41,307 nt of DNA. It comes from Gemmatimonadota bacterium. Lineage in GTDB: Bacteria; Gemmatimonadota; Gemmatimonadetes; Longimicrobiales; Gaopeijiaceae. Position 1 is the first letter of the stretch. Every line of letters begins with the position of its first letter. The translations under genes were made by a program, and so were the position numbers. Shown here piece by piece: positions 26,705-35,045 of the stretch. The stretch is taken from positions 1 through 41,307 of the forward strand of contig PWZC01000297.1 of assembly GCA_003567615.1 (NCBI GenBank), given 5' to 3'. The notes beneath the pieces were generated by a model. It was not told the DNA's origin, ran no database searches, and saw only the letters and a list, made by a program, of their open reading frames with translations.

Positions 26705-28042
26705 ATGGCCCGGGTGCTGGCCCGGGGAAACCCGGAAACCTGGATCGGATGGTTCCTCGTCATCCCCTCTGCAGCCTTCATCGTCCTGGCCACCCTCACC
26801 CCAGCAGGCCAGTCACACGTCGTGACACAGGACGTGTTCTGCCTGATCTGCGGCGAAGCGGGGATAGCGAACATCCTGCGCAACATCCTCCTCTTCGTCC
26901 CGCTGGGTATGGGACTCGGACTTCTCGTCCGCTCCCCGCTCCTGGCCTGGATCCCTGCCCTCACCCTCACCGTGGGCATCGAGGTCACCCAGCTCTGGAT
27001 TCCGGGGCGGAACCCGCTTGTGGCGGATGTGGCGGCAAACGCTGCCGGGGGCGCCTTGGGTATCGCCTTCGTCCGCACCTTCCGGCGATCGGTCAGGAGG
27101 TCCCGTCCGTCGTTGGCGGCGGCGGCATGGATGACCCTTCCCTTTCTCGTCTTCATCCTCTCCGGGTGGGCATTTCAGCTCACACCTCCTGAACCACCCC
27201 ATTTCCTGCAGCTTCAACCCGATCTTCGCCACCTGGCCCTGTACGAAGGCAGGGTCTCGCAGGCCGTGCTGGGCGAGCGCAGGATCCGACCCGAGCGGGT
27301 TGCGGATCCCGAGTTCCTGGAAGATCAACTCTTTCGAGGCGACACGCTCCGAATCGAGGTGGAAGTGGCGCCGCGGCGATGGCGAACCGCCTCGCTAGTG
27401 AGCGTGTACACGGCCGAGCGGAAAGAGGTCTTCCTTCTCGGCTTGGCCGGTGACGACGTGGTCCTTCGGCTTCCCTACCGGGCTACCCGCCTGCGCCTCA
27501 CCAGACCGGACCTCCGCCTCACCGACGCGTTGACGGAGCTGGCACTCGGAAGCCAAGCCGAGATCCGGTACCGGGCGGCACCGGAGGGACTGGTGTCCGG
27601 GGGGGCCTGCCTTCACATCCAGGGAACGGTCCCGGGAGATGCCGGGGAAATGGAATCCAGACAATATGCCGAGTGCGGAATCGGACCCACCCTCGGACAC
27701 GGGTGGGGGCTCCTCTATTCCATCGACGGCCTTCCACCGGCCGTCCAGAACGGCGTGCACCTGGCCTGGCTGCTCCTCCTCACCGTTCCGGCCGGCCTCA
27801 TGGCTTCCCGCACCGGGACCGCGCTGGTCCTGGCGGTGGGCGCCGCCGCTACGGCCTGGGCCTCCCCCGTGCTCCTGGACTCGTTGGCCACCACGCCTCC
27901 CATGCAGGTCATGATGACGGTCTCGGGCGTCATCCTGGGGCACTTCCTGCGCCGGGGTTGGGTCGTTCTCGTTCCGCCGCACGGAGCCCCCGTGGGCTTG
28001 CGTCCCGTGCGTCGCAGCGCGGGCTCGCTTCCGTTGCGGTAG
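26705..28042 (+). CDS. VanZ-like membrane protein with a large periplasmic insertion (LamG/concanavalin-like, uncertain)
   Basis: IANILRNILLFVPLGMGLGLLV...GIEVTQLWIPGRNPLVADVAANAAGGALGIAFV is VanZ-like; ~190-aa polar segment (LQPDLRHLALYEGRVSQAVLG...HGWGLLYSIDGLPP), then further TM helices. Confidence 0.78.
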   Translation: MARVLARGNPETWIGWFLVIPSAAFIVLATLTPAGQSHVVTQDVFCLICGEAGIANILRNILLFVPLGMGLGLLVRSPLLAWIPALTLTVGIEVTQLWIPGRNPLVADVAANAAGGALGIAFVRTFRRSVRRSRPSLAAAAWMTLPFLVFILSGWAFQLTPPEPPHFLQLQPDLRHLALYEGRVSQAVLGERRIRPERVADPEFLEDQLFRGDTLRIEVEVAPRRWRTASLVSVYTAERKEVFLLGLAGDDVVLRLPYRATRLRLTRPDLRLTDALTELALGSQAEIRYRAAPEGLVSGGACLHIQGTVPGDAGEMESRQYAECGIGPTLGHGWGLLYSIDGLPPAVQNGVHLAWLLLLTVPAGLMASRTGTALVLAVGAAATAWASPVLLDSLATTPPMQVMMTVSGVILGHFLRRGWVVLVPPHGAPVGLRPVRRSAGSLPLR

Positions 28043-28196
28043 CACCACACGGGTCCTCCCAGCGGCTCCGAGGTGGGCGGACCCCTGACCCTCTCGGGCG
28101 GTTCTGCCGCCGCGCCCCTCACGTTCCGGCACGCAACGTGCGACACTGAAGGCTGTTGATCGTGTTCCCACTCCCAAGACCGAGGCTCCTGCTCCC

Positions 28197-31100
28197 GTGA
28201 CGAAGCGTGCGCCCTCCCGTCGTCCCCAGAATCTCCGACCCGTCCGGCCCCTGCGGCCAACCCCTCGATTCCGCCTCTGGAGGGGCCGCCCTCCAAGAGA
28301 GGTATCGGCGGGGCTTCTCCGGCTCGCGCTCATCCTTGGCGGGATGGGATTCTCTCTCCCCCTACAGGCCCAGACCGCCACCACCGGGGCGCTGTCCGGA
28401 CTGGTCACAGGGACGGACGGGGTGGCCCTGGAAGGTGTCGAGGTAGCCCTCATTCGGGTGGGAGAGGAAGAGGAGCGGGTGATCAGCGCCTCCCGGGACG
28501 GCCGCTTTCGCGCCGGTTTCCTTCCTCCCGGTGGGTACCTGGTGGTGGTGGAGCGGTTTGGCTTCGTGCCTGTGCGCGTCTCGGGGGTCCCGATCCGCTC
28601 CGGCTCCGAGGCCGTACTGCAGATCCAACTCCGCGAAGCGGCGCCCCCCGTCACCGAGACGGATCGGTTCACCTTCACCCAGGTGGGTTCGGAGCGGAGC
28701 CGGGGTGCCGGCGCCCTGACGCGCGACGAGGTTCTCGGGATACCCACAGCCGGCGTCGGCCTCACCGACGTCCTGGATCGCTGGTCCCGGGTGGCGCCGT
28801 GGTCACCGGCCGGCCCCGTGGTCGCTGGACTCCCCGGCCATCTGCTTTCCGTATCGGTGGACGGACTGCCCTTCGAACCCGTCTCCCACCCCCGCCTCGG
28901 GCCCGGCCTCTTCCACCTCGGCTCCCTCTCGCCCCTCTTCATGGCTGACCTGGAGTTGGTAGGCCAGGACGTGGATGTGGAAGGGGGTGGCGGCAGCGGC
29001 GCCCGCCTCCGGGGTTCGAGCCTCCGAGGAGGGAACCAGCTGGAGATGGAGGTCCGCACGGGCCTGGGTGCAGGTCCGCTGGGAGCGGAGGATCGCCAGG
29101 GCGGAACACCTCCTTCCACCACCCTTCCCACGGGGTCCGTGCTTATACGGGGAGCCGTCGTCCCGGACACGCTGCAGTTTGCTGCCGGGGTTCATGTGCG
29201 CGAAGCAGCCCGACTCCGAACCCCCCTCGCCGCATCGGGAGCCGAAGCCCGGGACCTGTTCCTGGACCGGGTCGGCGATCCGGAACGCCCGGACGAGCGC
29301 AGGATCGGCCCCACCCGGGTTGATACGTGGCGGGCGGTTTCCGGCTTTGGACGCCTGGATTGGCGATTCGGGGGAAGCAACACCCTGACCCTTCGGACCC
29401 ACGTCGGAGCCATCCGGGACGGGGCCTCCGAGGGGCGTCCTCTCCCTTCGCTGGTGCCACAGGAGGGAGTTGAGGTGACCGACCTCATTCTGGCCGCGGC
29501 CTACGTGGCCCAGACGGGGGAGCGGTCCGCCGTTGAGTTCCGCGCCGGGTACGAGGCCAGCGAACGGGTGTTCGGCGGGCAGGAGTCCTCCCTGGAATTG
29601 GAGGACAGGGTGTGGATCCACGAGGGAGGGATCGTGGCTGGCTCCGATCCGGCGATCCCGGGCCGATTCCGGCAGACCGCCTTCAGGGTTCAACCCCTGA
29701 TCCACTTCAGTGCGGGCCAGGGCCGACACCATTTCAAGGTGGGCGGCGAATTCGCGGCCCGGCAGGTGGAAGAAGACCGGGCCGTGGACGGGCGACCGCT
29801 CGCAGGGTACGCCAGCGTCGCCGCCTTCTCCCGGGGAGAGGGCATACGGCTGCGCACCGAGGGTCCCCGCCGCTCCGTTTCCTTCAGCCGCCCCATGATG
29901 GGGCTCTTCTTCCAGGATCGCTGGAGTGTCACGGAGGATGTCACCGTAACCGCCGGCCTCCGGGGAGATTGGGAATCCCTTCCCCTGGACGACATCCTTC
30001 CCAATGAGGCATGGACCACCCTCACGGGCATCCCCCGGGATCGTCCGGATAGCGACCTGCAGGGTCGTGTCTCCCCCCGGATCGAGGTGGAGTGGAGCCC
30101 CGGTGCCGGCCCGGGGTGGCGGGTGCACGGCGCGGCGGGTATCACGCACGGTCAGGTCCATCCCGGACTCGTGGCCGAGCTCCTGGCTGACTCGGGTGCG
30201 GTGCAGGTGACCCGGAGTCTGGAGGGCGAGGCAGCCACGGAGGTATTCGACACGGACGACGCCTCGGCCCGCGGGCGGACCTTCGCCATACTGGGTCCAC
30301 GCTTCAACGCGCCGCGCACGCAGGCCCTGGAGCTGGAGGTATCCCGGGCGCTGGGGATCGGCACCTGGTTGGGGGCCTCCGTCGGGCTTCGGCGCACCGA
30401 TTTCCTCCCTCGGCGGCGGGACCTGAACCGGACTCCGGCCCCCTTTGCCCGGGATCAGTTCGGAAGAGAGCTGTTCGGTGAGATCGTACAGAGCGGCGAG
30501 ACCGTCGCCATCAGACCCCACTCCGACCGGTGGTTCCAGGAGTTCGACGCGGTGTGGGCGCTTGAATCAGATGGGCACGCCACCTGGTTGGGCACGACGC
30601 TGAGCCTCGGCCACGATGGCGGCGGACCCCTTCGCTTCCACGCCTCCTATACGTTCTCCGAGACCCGCGACAATCTCCCGGCGGGCCTCTCGGGCTGGCC
30701 CGAGGCCGTGGCGGGGCGGCCGGGCGCCCTCGGGAGGAGTGCCGAGTCGGACTGGACGGAAGGTCGCTCGGATTGGGATGTCCCCCATCGCCTGGCGGCA
30801 TGGGGGAGTGTCCAGGTGCTGGAGAGCCCGGGACTGCGTGTCGGTGTCGGATACGGCCTGCAGTCGGGCCTACCATTCACCCCCACTGTCCGGGACTTCC
30901 TGACGCCGGAGAATCCGCTGGGCCCGGGGGCGCTGGCAGGGGTTTCGACCCGGCCGCTGGACATTCCGTCCAACGTCACCGGCCTTGACGCGGTCGCATC
31001 TCGGTGGGCTTGCGTTGGACCGGGAGCGGCTGCCGAGCGCAACACCTGCCGCACCGATCCCATCCACGACCTTTCGCTGAGGGTCGAAGCGCAACTCCTG

Positions 31101-31331
31101 GGAGGAGCCGGATGGGCTCTCTCCGTTCAGGCTGACGCCCTGAACCTTCTGGACCAGGGTCCCGTCCTCCCCGATCCGGCCCTCTTCATCGTGGATGGAG
31201 ACGGACCACTGGGAGACCCCGTGAACGGCCGTCTGGACCTCCCGGTCCGGGTCAACCCGAACTTCGGAGAGCCGCTAGTGCGGCTATCTCCCGGTCGGCT
31301 GATGCGCATCGGCCTAGAGCTGAGGTACTGA
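28197..31331 (+). CDS. TonB-dependent receptor with N-terminal carboxypeptidase-regulatory-like domain
   Basis: GTG start; GALSGLVTGTDGVALEGVEVALIRVGEEEERVISASRDGRFRAGFLPPGGYLVVVERFGFVPVRVSGVPIRSGS; long beta-rich C-terminal region ending in aromatic ...RLSPGRLMRIGLELRY. Confidence 0.85.
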   Translation: MTKRAPSRRPQNLRPVRPLRPTPRFRLWRGRPPREVSAGLLRLALILGGMGFSLPLQAQTATTGALSGLVTGTDGVALEGVEVALIRVGEEEERVISASRDGRFRAGFLPPGGYLVVVERFGFVPVRVSGVPIRSGSEAVLQIQLREAAPPVTETDRFTFTQVGSERSRGAGALTRDEVLGIPTAGVGLTDVLDRWSRVAPWSPAGPVVAGLPGHLLSVSVDGLPFEPVSHPRLGPGLFHLGSLSPLFMADLELVGQDVDVEGGGGSGARLRGSSLRGGNQLEMEVRTGLGAGPLGAEDRQGGTPPSTTLPTGSVLIRGAVVPDTLQFAAGVHVREAARLRTPLAASGAEARDLFLDRVGDPERPDERRIGPTRVDTWRAVSGFGRLDWRFGGSNTLTLRTHVGAIRDGASEGRPLPSLVPQEGVEVTDLILAAAYVAQTGERSAVEFRAGYEASERVFGGQESSLELEDRVWIHEGGIVAGSDPAIPGRFRQTAFRVQPLIHFSAGQGRHHFKVGGEFAARQVEEDRAVDGRPLAGYASVAAFSRGEGIRLRTEGPRRSVSFSRPMMGLFFQDRWSVTEDVTVTAGLRGDWESLPLDDILPNEAWTTLTGIPRDRPDSDLQGRVSPRIEVEWSPGAGPGWRVHGAAGITHGQVHPGLVAELLADSGAVQVTRSLEGEAATEVFDTDDASARGRTFAILGPRFNAPRTQALELEVSRALGIGTWLGASVGLRRTDFLPRRRDLNRTPAPFARDQFGRELFGEIVQSGETVAIRPHSDRWFQEFDAVWALESDGHATWLGTTLSLGHDGGGPLRFHASYTFSETRDNLPAGLSGWPEAVAGRPGALGRSAESDWTEGRSDWDVPHRLAAWGSVQVLESPGLRVGVGYGLQSGLPFTPTVRDFLTPENPLGPGALAGVSTRPLDIPSNVTGLDAVASRWACVGPGAAAERNTCRTDPIHDLSLRVEAQLLGGAGWALSVQADALNLLDQGPVLPDPALFIVDGDGPLGDPVNGRLDLPVRVNPNFGEPLVRLSPGRLMRIGLELRY

Positions 31332-31333
31332 CC

Positions 31334-33328
31334 ATGTCTTCACCCATCTTCCGCTTTCCCCGCCATCTCCTTTCCCGGCGGTTCGCCGGGACGGGGCGCC
31401 TCGCCATTCCGGCGCTATCCCTCCTGCTCCTGGCCATACTGTCCGCCGGCTGCGAAGGTGCTGACGATGGCTTTCTTCTCTCCGTCGAGGGACGAGCGAG
31501 CGTAGAAGGCGTCGCATTTCTCGACCTGAATCGCGACGGGGTTCGAGGAGCCGGAGAAACCCCACTCGCCGGGCTGCGGATCGCCGTCGTGCAGACGGGG
31601 AGCCGGGACACCCTGGCCCTGGTCACCTCCATGGAGCAGGGAGGCTTCCTGGCCCGCGATCTCCCCGCAGGCACCTATCAGATCGCCGTTCCCGAAGGCG
31701 GGGTGCTGGGTGATTCCCTCCAGGTGACGGGCATCGCCCCTGAGAGGGTCCAGTTGCCGGTTGGAGGAACGGCTCAGGTGGATGTGGGCGTGAGCTTTCC
31801 CGTCCGGACCATCCGCGAAACGCTCCGGGCCCCCATGGGAACGCGGAGTTATGTGGAAGGCACCGTGCTGAACCAACGAGGGTCGCTCCCCGACAACAGG
31901 GTGCACGTCTGGGACGGCGATCGGGCTATCCGGGTCCTGGACGTGGGCACCTTCCCCCACGCACCGGGTGACACCGTGCGCATCCTGGGGCGGGTCGGGC
32001 TGGAGGAAGACCGGGTGGTGCTGACCTCGGGACAGGGCTTCCGGGTGGGAGGGTCGGAGACTGCTCCGTCTCCATTGATCGTGACCTCCCAGGAGGCTCG
32101 AGCGGCCCGGGGCGGTGGATTGGATGCGGCGCTGGTGCGGGTGGAGAACGCCTCGGTAACCGATGTCCGAACGGCCGACGGAACCATCGTGGCCACGGCT
32201 GATGACGGCTCCGGCGGCGTCCAGATCCGCATTCCCCAGGGCCACCTGACGGGAGCGGGGCTTTCGGTACTGGAAGTGGGTGCCACCCTCTCGGTCAACG
32301 GGTTCCTCGAACCCCGGGCGGGGGCTCCAGGAAGCTGGGAACTCCGCACCCGGTCCGGCGCGGACCTCGAGGTGGTGGCCCAGGGAATCATCGAGGGATT
32401 CACCTTCTTCGACCGGAACGGGAGCGGTCAGGTGGATGCAGGCGACACCGCCCTCCCGAACGTCCGCGTTCGCATCTTCAGGACCGGGGATGATACGGCA
32501 CCGGTGGCCGTGGTCCAGAGCGGAAACGACGGCCGCTTCCGCACCGGAACCCTGGACGTGAGAAGCTACCGGCTGGAAGTGGAGGCTGCTTCCCTCCCCG
32601 ACTCCCTTGTGGTCCGGCAGATCACACCGTCACCTGTCACCGTGTCCACGGGTGGGGTCACCCAGGTGGAGATCGCCGTGAGTCACCCCCGGGTAACATC
32701 CGCGGAAGCCCGGACCCTACCGGACGGAACTACCGTATTCCTTCATGGGATCGCCCTCAATGGCCGTGCGACGTTGGGAGACCAGACGGTCCACCTGCGC
32801 GACCCGGCTGGGGCTTTGCGAACGCTCGGACTGAACCAGACGGTCCTGCCCGGCGACCGGGTGCGGATGCGGGGTCGGGTCGCTACGGTGTCCGGACAGC
32901 GGGTGCTGGTGGATGTCACTCCCTTCGTGGAGAGCGAGGGAGGGGTTCCGGCGCCCGTCATCGTCACGACGGCCCAGGCTGCCACCGCAGGAGGAGGACC
33001 ACTGGATGCGGATCTGGTGCGGATGCGCGAAGTGGTTATCCAGTCGGCGGGTCGGGTCGATGAGAACGTAGCGGGCCGCTGGCTCCTGGTGGTCTCCGAC
33101 GGGACCGGTTCCGTGGAAGTGGAGGTCCGCCTGAACGCCGTGGGGATCCCGATGGAACAGGCCGCAGAAATCCTGGCGGTGGGCCAGCGACTCAATCTGA
33201 ACGGACTTCTCATCCCGTTCCTGGCCCCGCCGGAAGATGAGGACGACGAGGTGGACGAGACGGGCCCGACAGCGGGCTGGCGGGTGCACCCCAGGATTCC
33301 CGCCGATCTCGTTCTCCTGGACAGATAG
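31334..33328 (+). CDS. Secreted lipoprotein with two copies of an SdrD_B-like + OB-fold-like module
   Basis: Signal/lipobox ALSLLLLAILSAGC; VEGVAFLDLNRDGVRGAGETPLAGLRIAVVQTG and IEGFTFFDRNGSGQVDAGDTALPNVRVRIFRTG; paired VHVWDGDRAIRVL...PGDTVRILGRV and VHLRDPAGALRTL...PGDRVRMRGRV. ATG 2 bp after the TBDR stop. Confidence 0.78.
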   Translation: MSSPIFRFPRHLLSRRFAGTGRLAIPALSLLLLAILSAGCEGADDGFLLSVEGRASVEGVAFLDLNRDGVRGAGETPLAGLRIAVVQTGSRDTLALVTSMEQGGFLARDLPAGTYQIAVPEGGVLGDSLQVTGIAPERVQLPVGGTAQVDVGVSFPVRTIRETLRAPMGTRSYVEGTVLNQRGSLPDNRVHVWDGDRAIRVLDVGTFPHAPGDTVRILGRVGLEEDRVVLTSGQGFRVGGSETAPSPLIVTSQEARAARGGGLDAALVRVENASVTDVRTADGTIVATADDGSGGVQIRIPQGHLTGAGLSVLEVGATLSVNGFLEPRAGAPGSWELRTRSGADLEVVAQGIIEGFTFFDRNGSGQVDAGDTALPNVRVRIFRTGDDTAPVAVVQSGNDGRFRTGTLDVRSYRLEVEAASLPDSLVVRQITPSPVTVSTGGVTQVEIAVSHPRVTSAEARTLPDGTTVFLHGIALNGRATLGDQTVHLRDPAGALRTLGLNQTVLPGDRVRMRGRVATVSGQRVLVDVTPFVESEGGVPAPVIVTTAQAATAGGGPLDADLVRMREVVIQSAGRVDENVAGRWLLVVSDGTGSVEVEVRLNAVGIPMEQAAEILAVGQRLNLNGLLIPFLAPPEDEDDEVDETGPTAGWRVHPRIPADLVLLDR

Positions 33329-33478
33329 ATCGAAATCGTGCAAGCCACCCCGAACTCTGAACCACGAGAAAGGAACTGCCAAGCCTGATGCGCCGGATAG
33401 TCGACCTCCACCCATGCCCCCTGGGCGGGCTCTGTCTTGCTTCGCCCCGCTCAACTGTCGGGGATAGGGAGGTGTATT

Positions 33479-35026
33479 GTGGCTGACTCCGAGGTACTCA
33501 TTCTCGTGCTCGTCGCCGTGGCAATCGGGCTTGCCGTCGCGGCATGGTATGGGCGGCAGCGGCGTCGGCAGCGACGGCAGGACATGGAACCTCCCCTTCT
33601 GGTCTTTCCACTTTCCGGATCCAGCCATCGAGACCCGGAAGCACGGGAAGAGCGGCGGCGTCGAGCGGACCGGCTCCACGAAGCTCAACAGGATCGGAGC
33701 GGAGCAGAAGATTCCGCTGGGCCCGCTAAGGTCTTCGCCGGATCGCCGGCGGCTGTAGGGGCTGAACCGCCCTGGTCGACCGCGGCCCGAGGGACCTCGG
33801 ATACCGTCTCACCGGGCGCCCCCCCGGAGGCGAGAGAGGACACTCCTCGTCCCACGCCCCGGGTAATGGTGGCCGGAGGTCCCATGGAGGGAACCCTCCA
33901 ACTTCTTCCCGGTCGCTTGGAGCTTCTGGCTGGAGGGTCGGATTCCCTGGCCCGGGAGGTCCGGTTCGTCCGGGTTCCCGGTCGGGATCCCGAGGTGACT
34001 TTTGGTCGGGACGAAGGAAAACCGTTCGTTCACATCCGGCTCGACCTGCCCACCGTGAGTCGGAAACAGGCCCGGCTGCGGTTCAGGGAGGGGCGCTGGA
34101 CCCTCTTCAACGAGTCCGGGACCAACCCGACCCTGGTGGAGGGGAAACCCGTGCCCGCCGACGGAAAGGGTCGGGTTCTTGCCGACGGGGATCGGGTGGA
34201 TATGGGGACGGTGGTCTACCGTTTCCACCAGCCCGGGGCCACCGGAGCGGTGACGATCGCCGAGGACGGCCTGGCTGAGCGCAGTTCGTGGTTCAGCGAC
34301 CAGGGGCGCCGGGCCACGAATCAGGATGCCGTGGCGGTCCGGACCCTTCCCGATGGCCGCGAGCTTGCCGTAATCTGTGACGGCATCGGCTCCCATTCCC
34401 AGGGCCGCACTGCCAGCCACCTCGCGCTGGACGTTCTCCTGAAGACGTTGGAGGAAGGCGCCGGCCTCGAGGCGGGCGTATTGACAGCGCACCGGGCGAT
34501 TCGGACAAGGATCGAGGACGAGCCCGATCTCAAGGGAGTCGGCACTACCCTGGTGGCGGTTCTCCGGGACGGGGACGGCTATGAGCTGGCCAACGTGGGA
34601 GACAGCCGCGCCTATCGACTGGACCCGGAGGGGATGACCCGCCTGACCCGAGACCACTCCTTCGCCGCCGAGGTCCGCCAGGACGGGCACATGTCAGAGG
34701 AGGAACTGGCCCGCTCTCCCTGGCGCAATGCCATCACCCGACACCTGGGTGAGGAGGGCGAGGTGGAGGTGGACCTCTTCGGTCAGTTCCGGGCGATGGA
34801 CCCTCACCTTCTCCTCCTCTGCTCGGACGGACTCCACGGAGTACTGGATGATGATGCCATCGCCACCGTGACCCGGCAGTCCGTCACGGCCGCAGGTGGC
34901 GTCCGGGGTGTGGCTCGAGCGCTGGGAGAAGAGGCACTCCGCCGCGGCGGCGACGACAACGTCTCGGTCATCGCCCTGACCTTCAAGCCTTGGAGCAACG
35001 GCGAACAGGAGGGGGGGGACGGATGA
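33479..35026 (+). CDS. Membrane-anchored FHA-PP2C Ser/Thr protein phosphatase
   Basis: GTG start preceded by gggagg; N-terminal TM ADSEVLILVLVAVAIGLAVAAWYG; FHA: VTFGRDEGKPFVHIRLDLPTVSRKQARLRF...LFNESGTNPTLVEG; PP2C: DQGRRATNQDAVAV, VICDGIGSHSQGR, ANVGDSRAYRL, LLLCSDGLHGVL, GGDDNVSVI. Confidence 0.92.
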   Translation: MADSEVLILVLVAVAIGLAVAAWYGRQRRRQRRQDMEPPLLVFPLSGSSHRDPEAREERRRRADRLHEAQQDRSGAEDSAGPAKVFAGSPAAVGAEPPWSTAARGTSDTVSPGAPPEAREDTPRPTPRVMVAGGPMEGTLQLLPGRLELLAGGSDSLAREVRFVRVPGRDPEVTFGRDEGKPFVHIRLDLPTVSRKQARLRFREGRWTLFNESGTNPTLVEGKPVPADGKGRVLADGDRVDMGTVVYRFHQPGATGAVTIAEDGLAERSSWFSDQGRRATNQDAVAVRTLPDGRELAVICDGIGSHSQGRTASHLALDVLLKTLEEGAGLEAGVLTAHRAIRTRIEDEPDLKGVGTTLVAVLRDGDGYELANVGDSRAYRLDPEGMTRLTRDHSFAAEVRQDGHMSEEELARSPWRNAITRHLGEEGEVEVDLFGQFRAMDPHLLLLCSDGLHGVLDDDAIATVTRQSVTAAGGVRGVARALGEEALRRGGDDNVSVIALTFKPWSNGEQEGGDG

Positions 35027-35045
35027 GTCGGTGGAGGGTGGGCCC

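Noticed and set aside
28803-30521. 572-aa minus-strand ORF (and 27395..29170, 591 aa) opposite the TonB receptor
   Set aside because: Low-complexity G/P/R-rich composition typical of shadow ORFs; the real coding signal is on the + strand.
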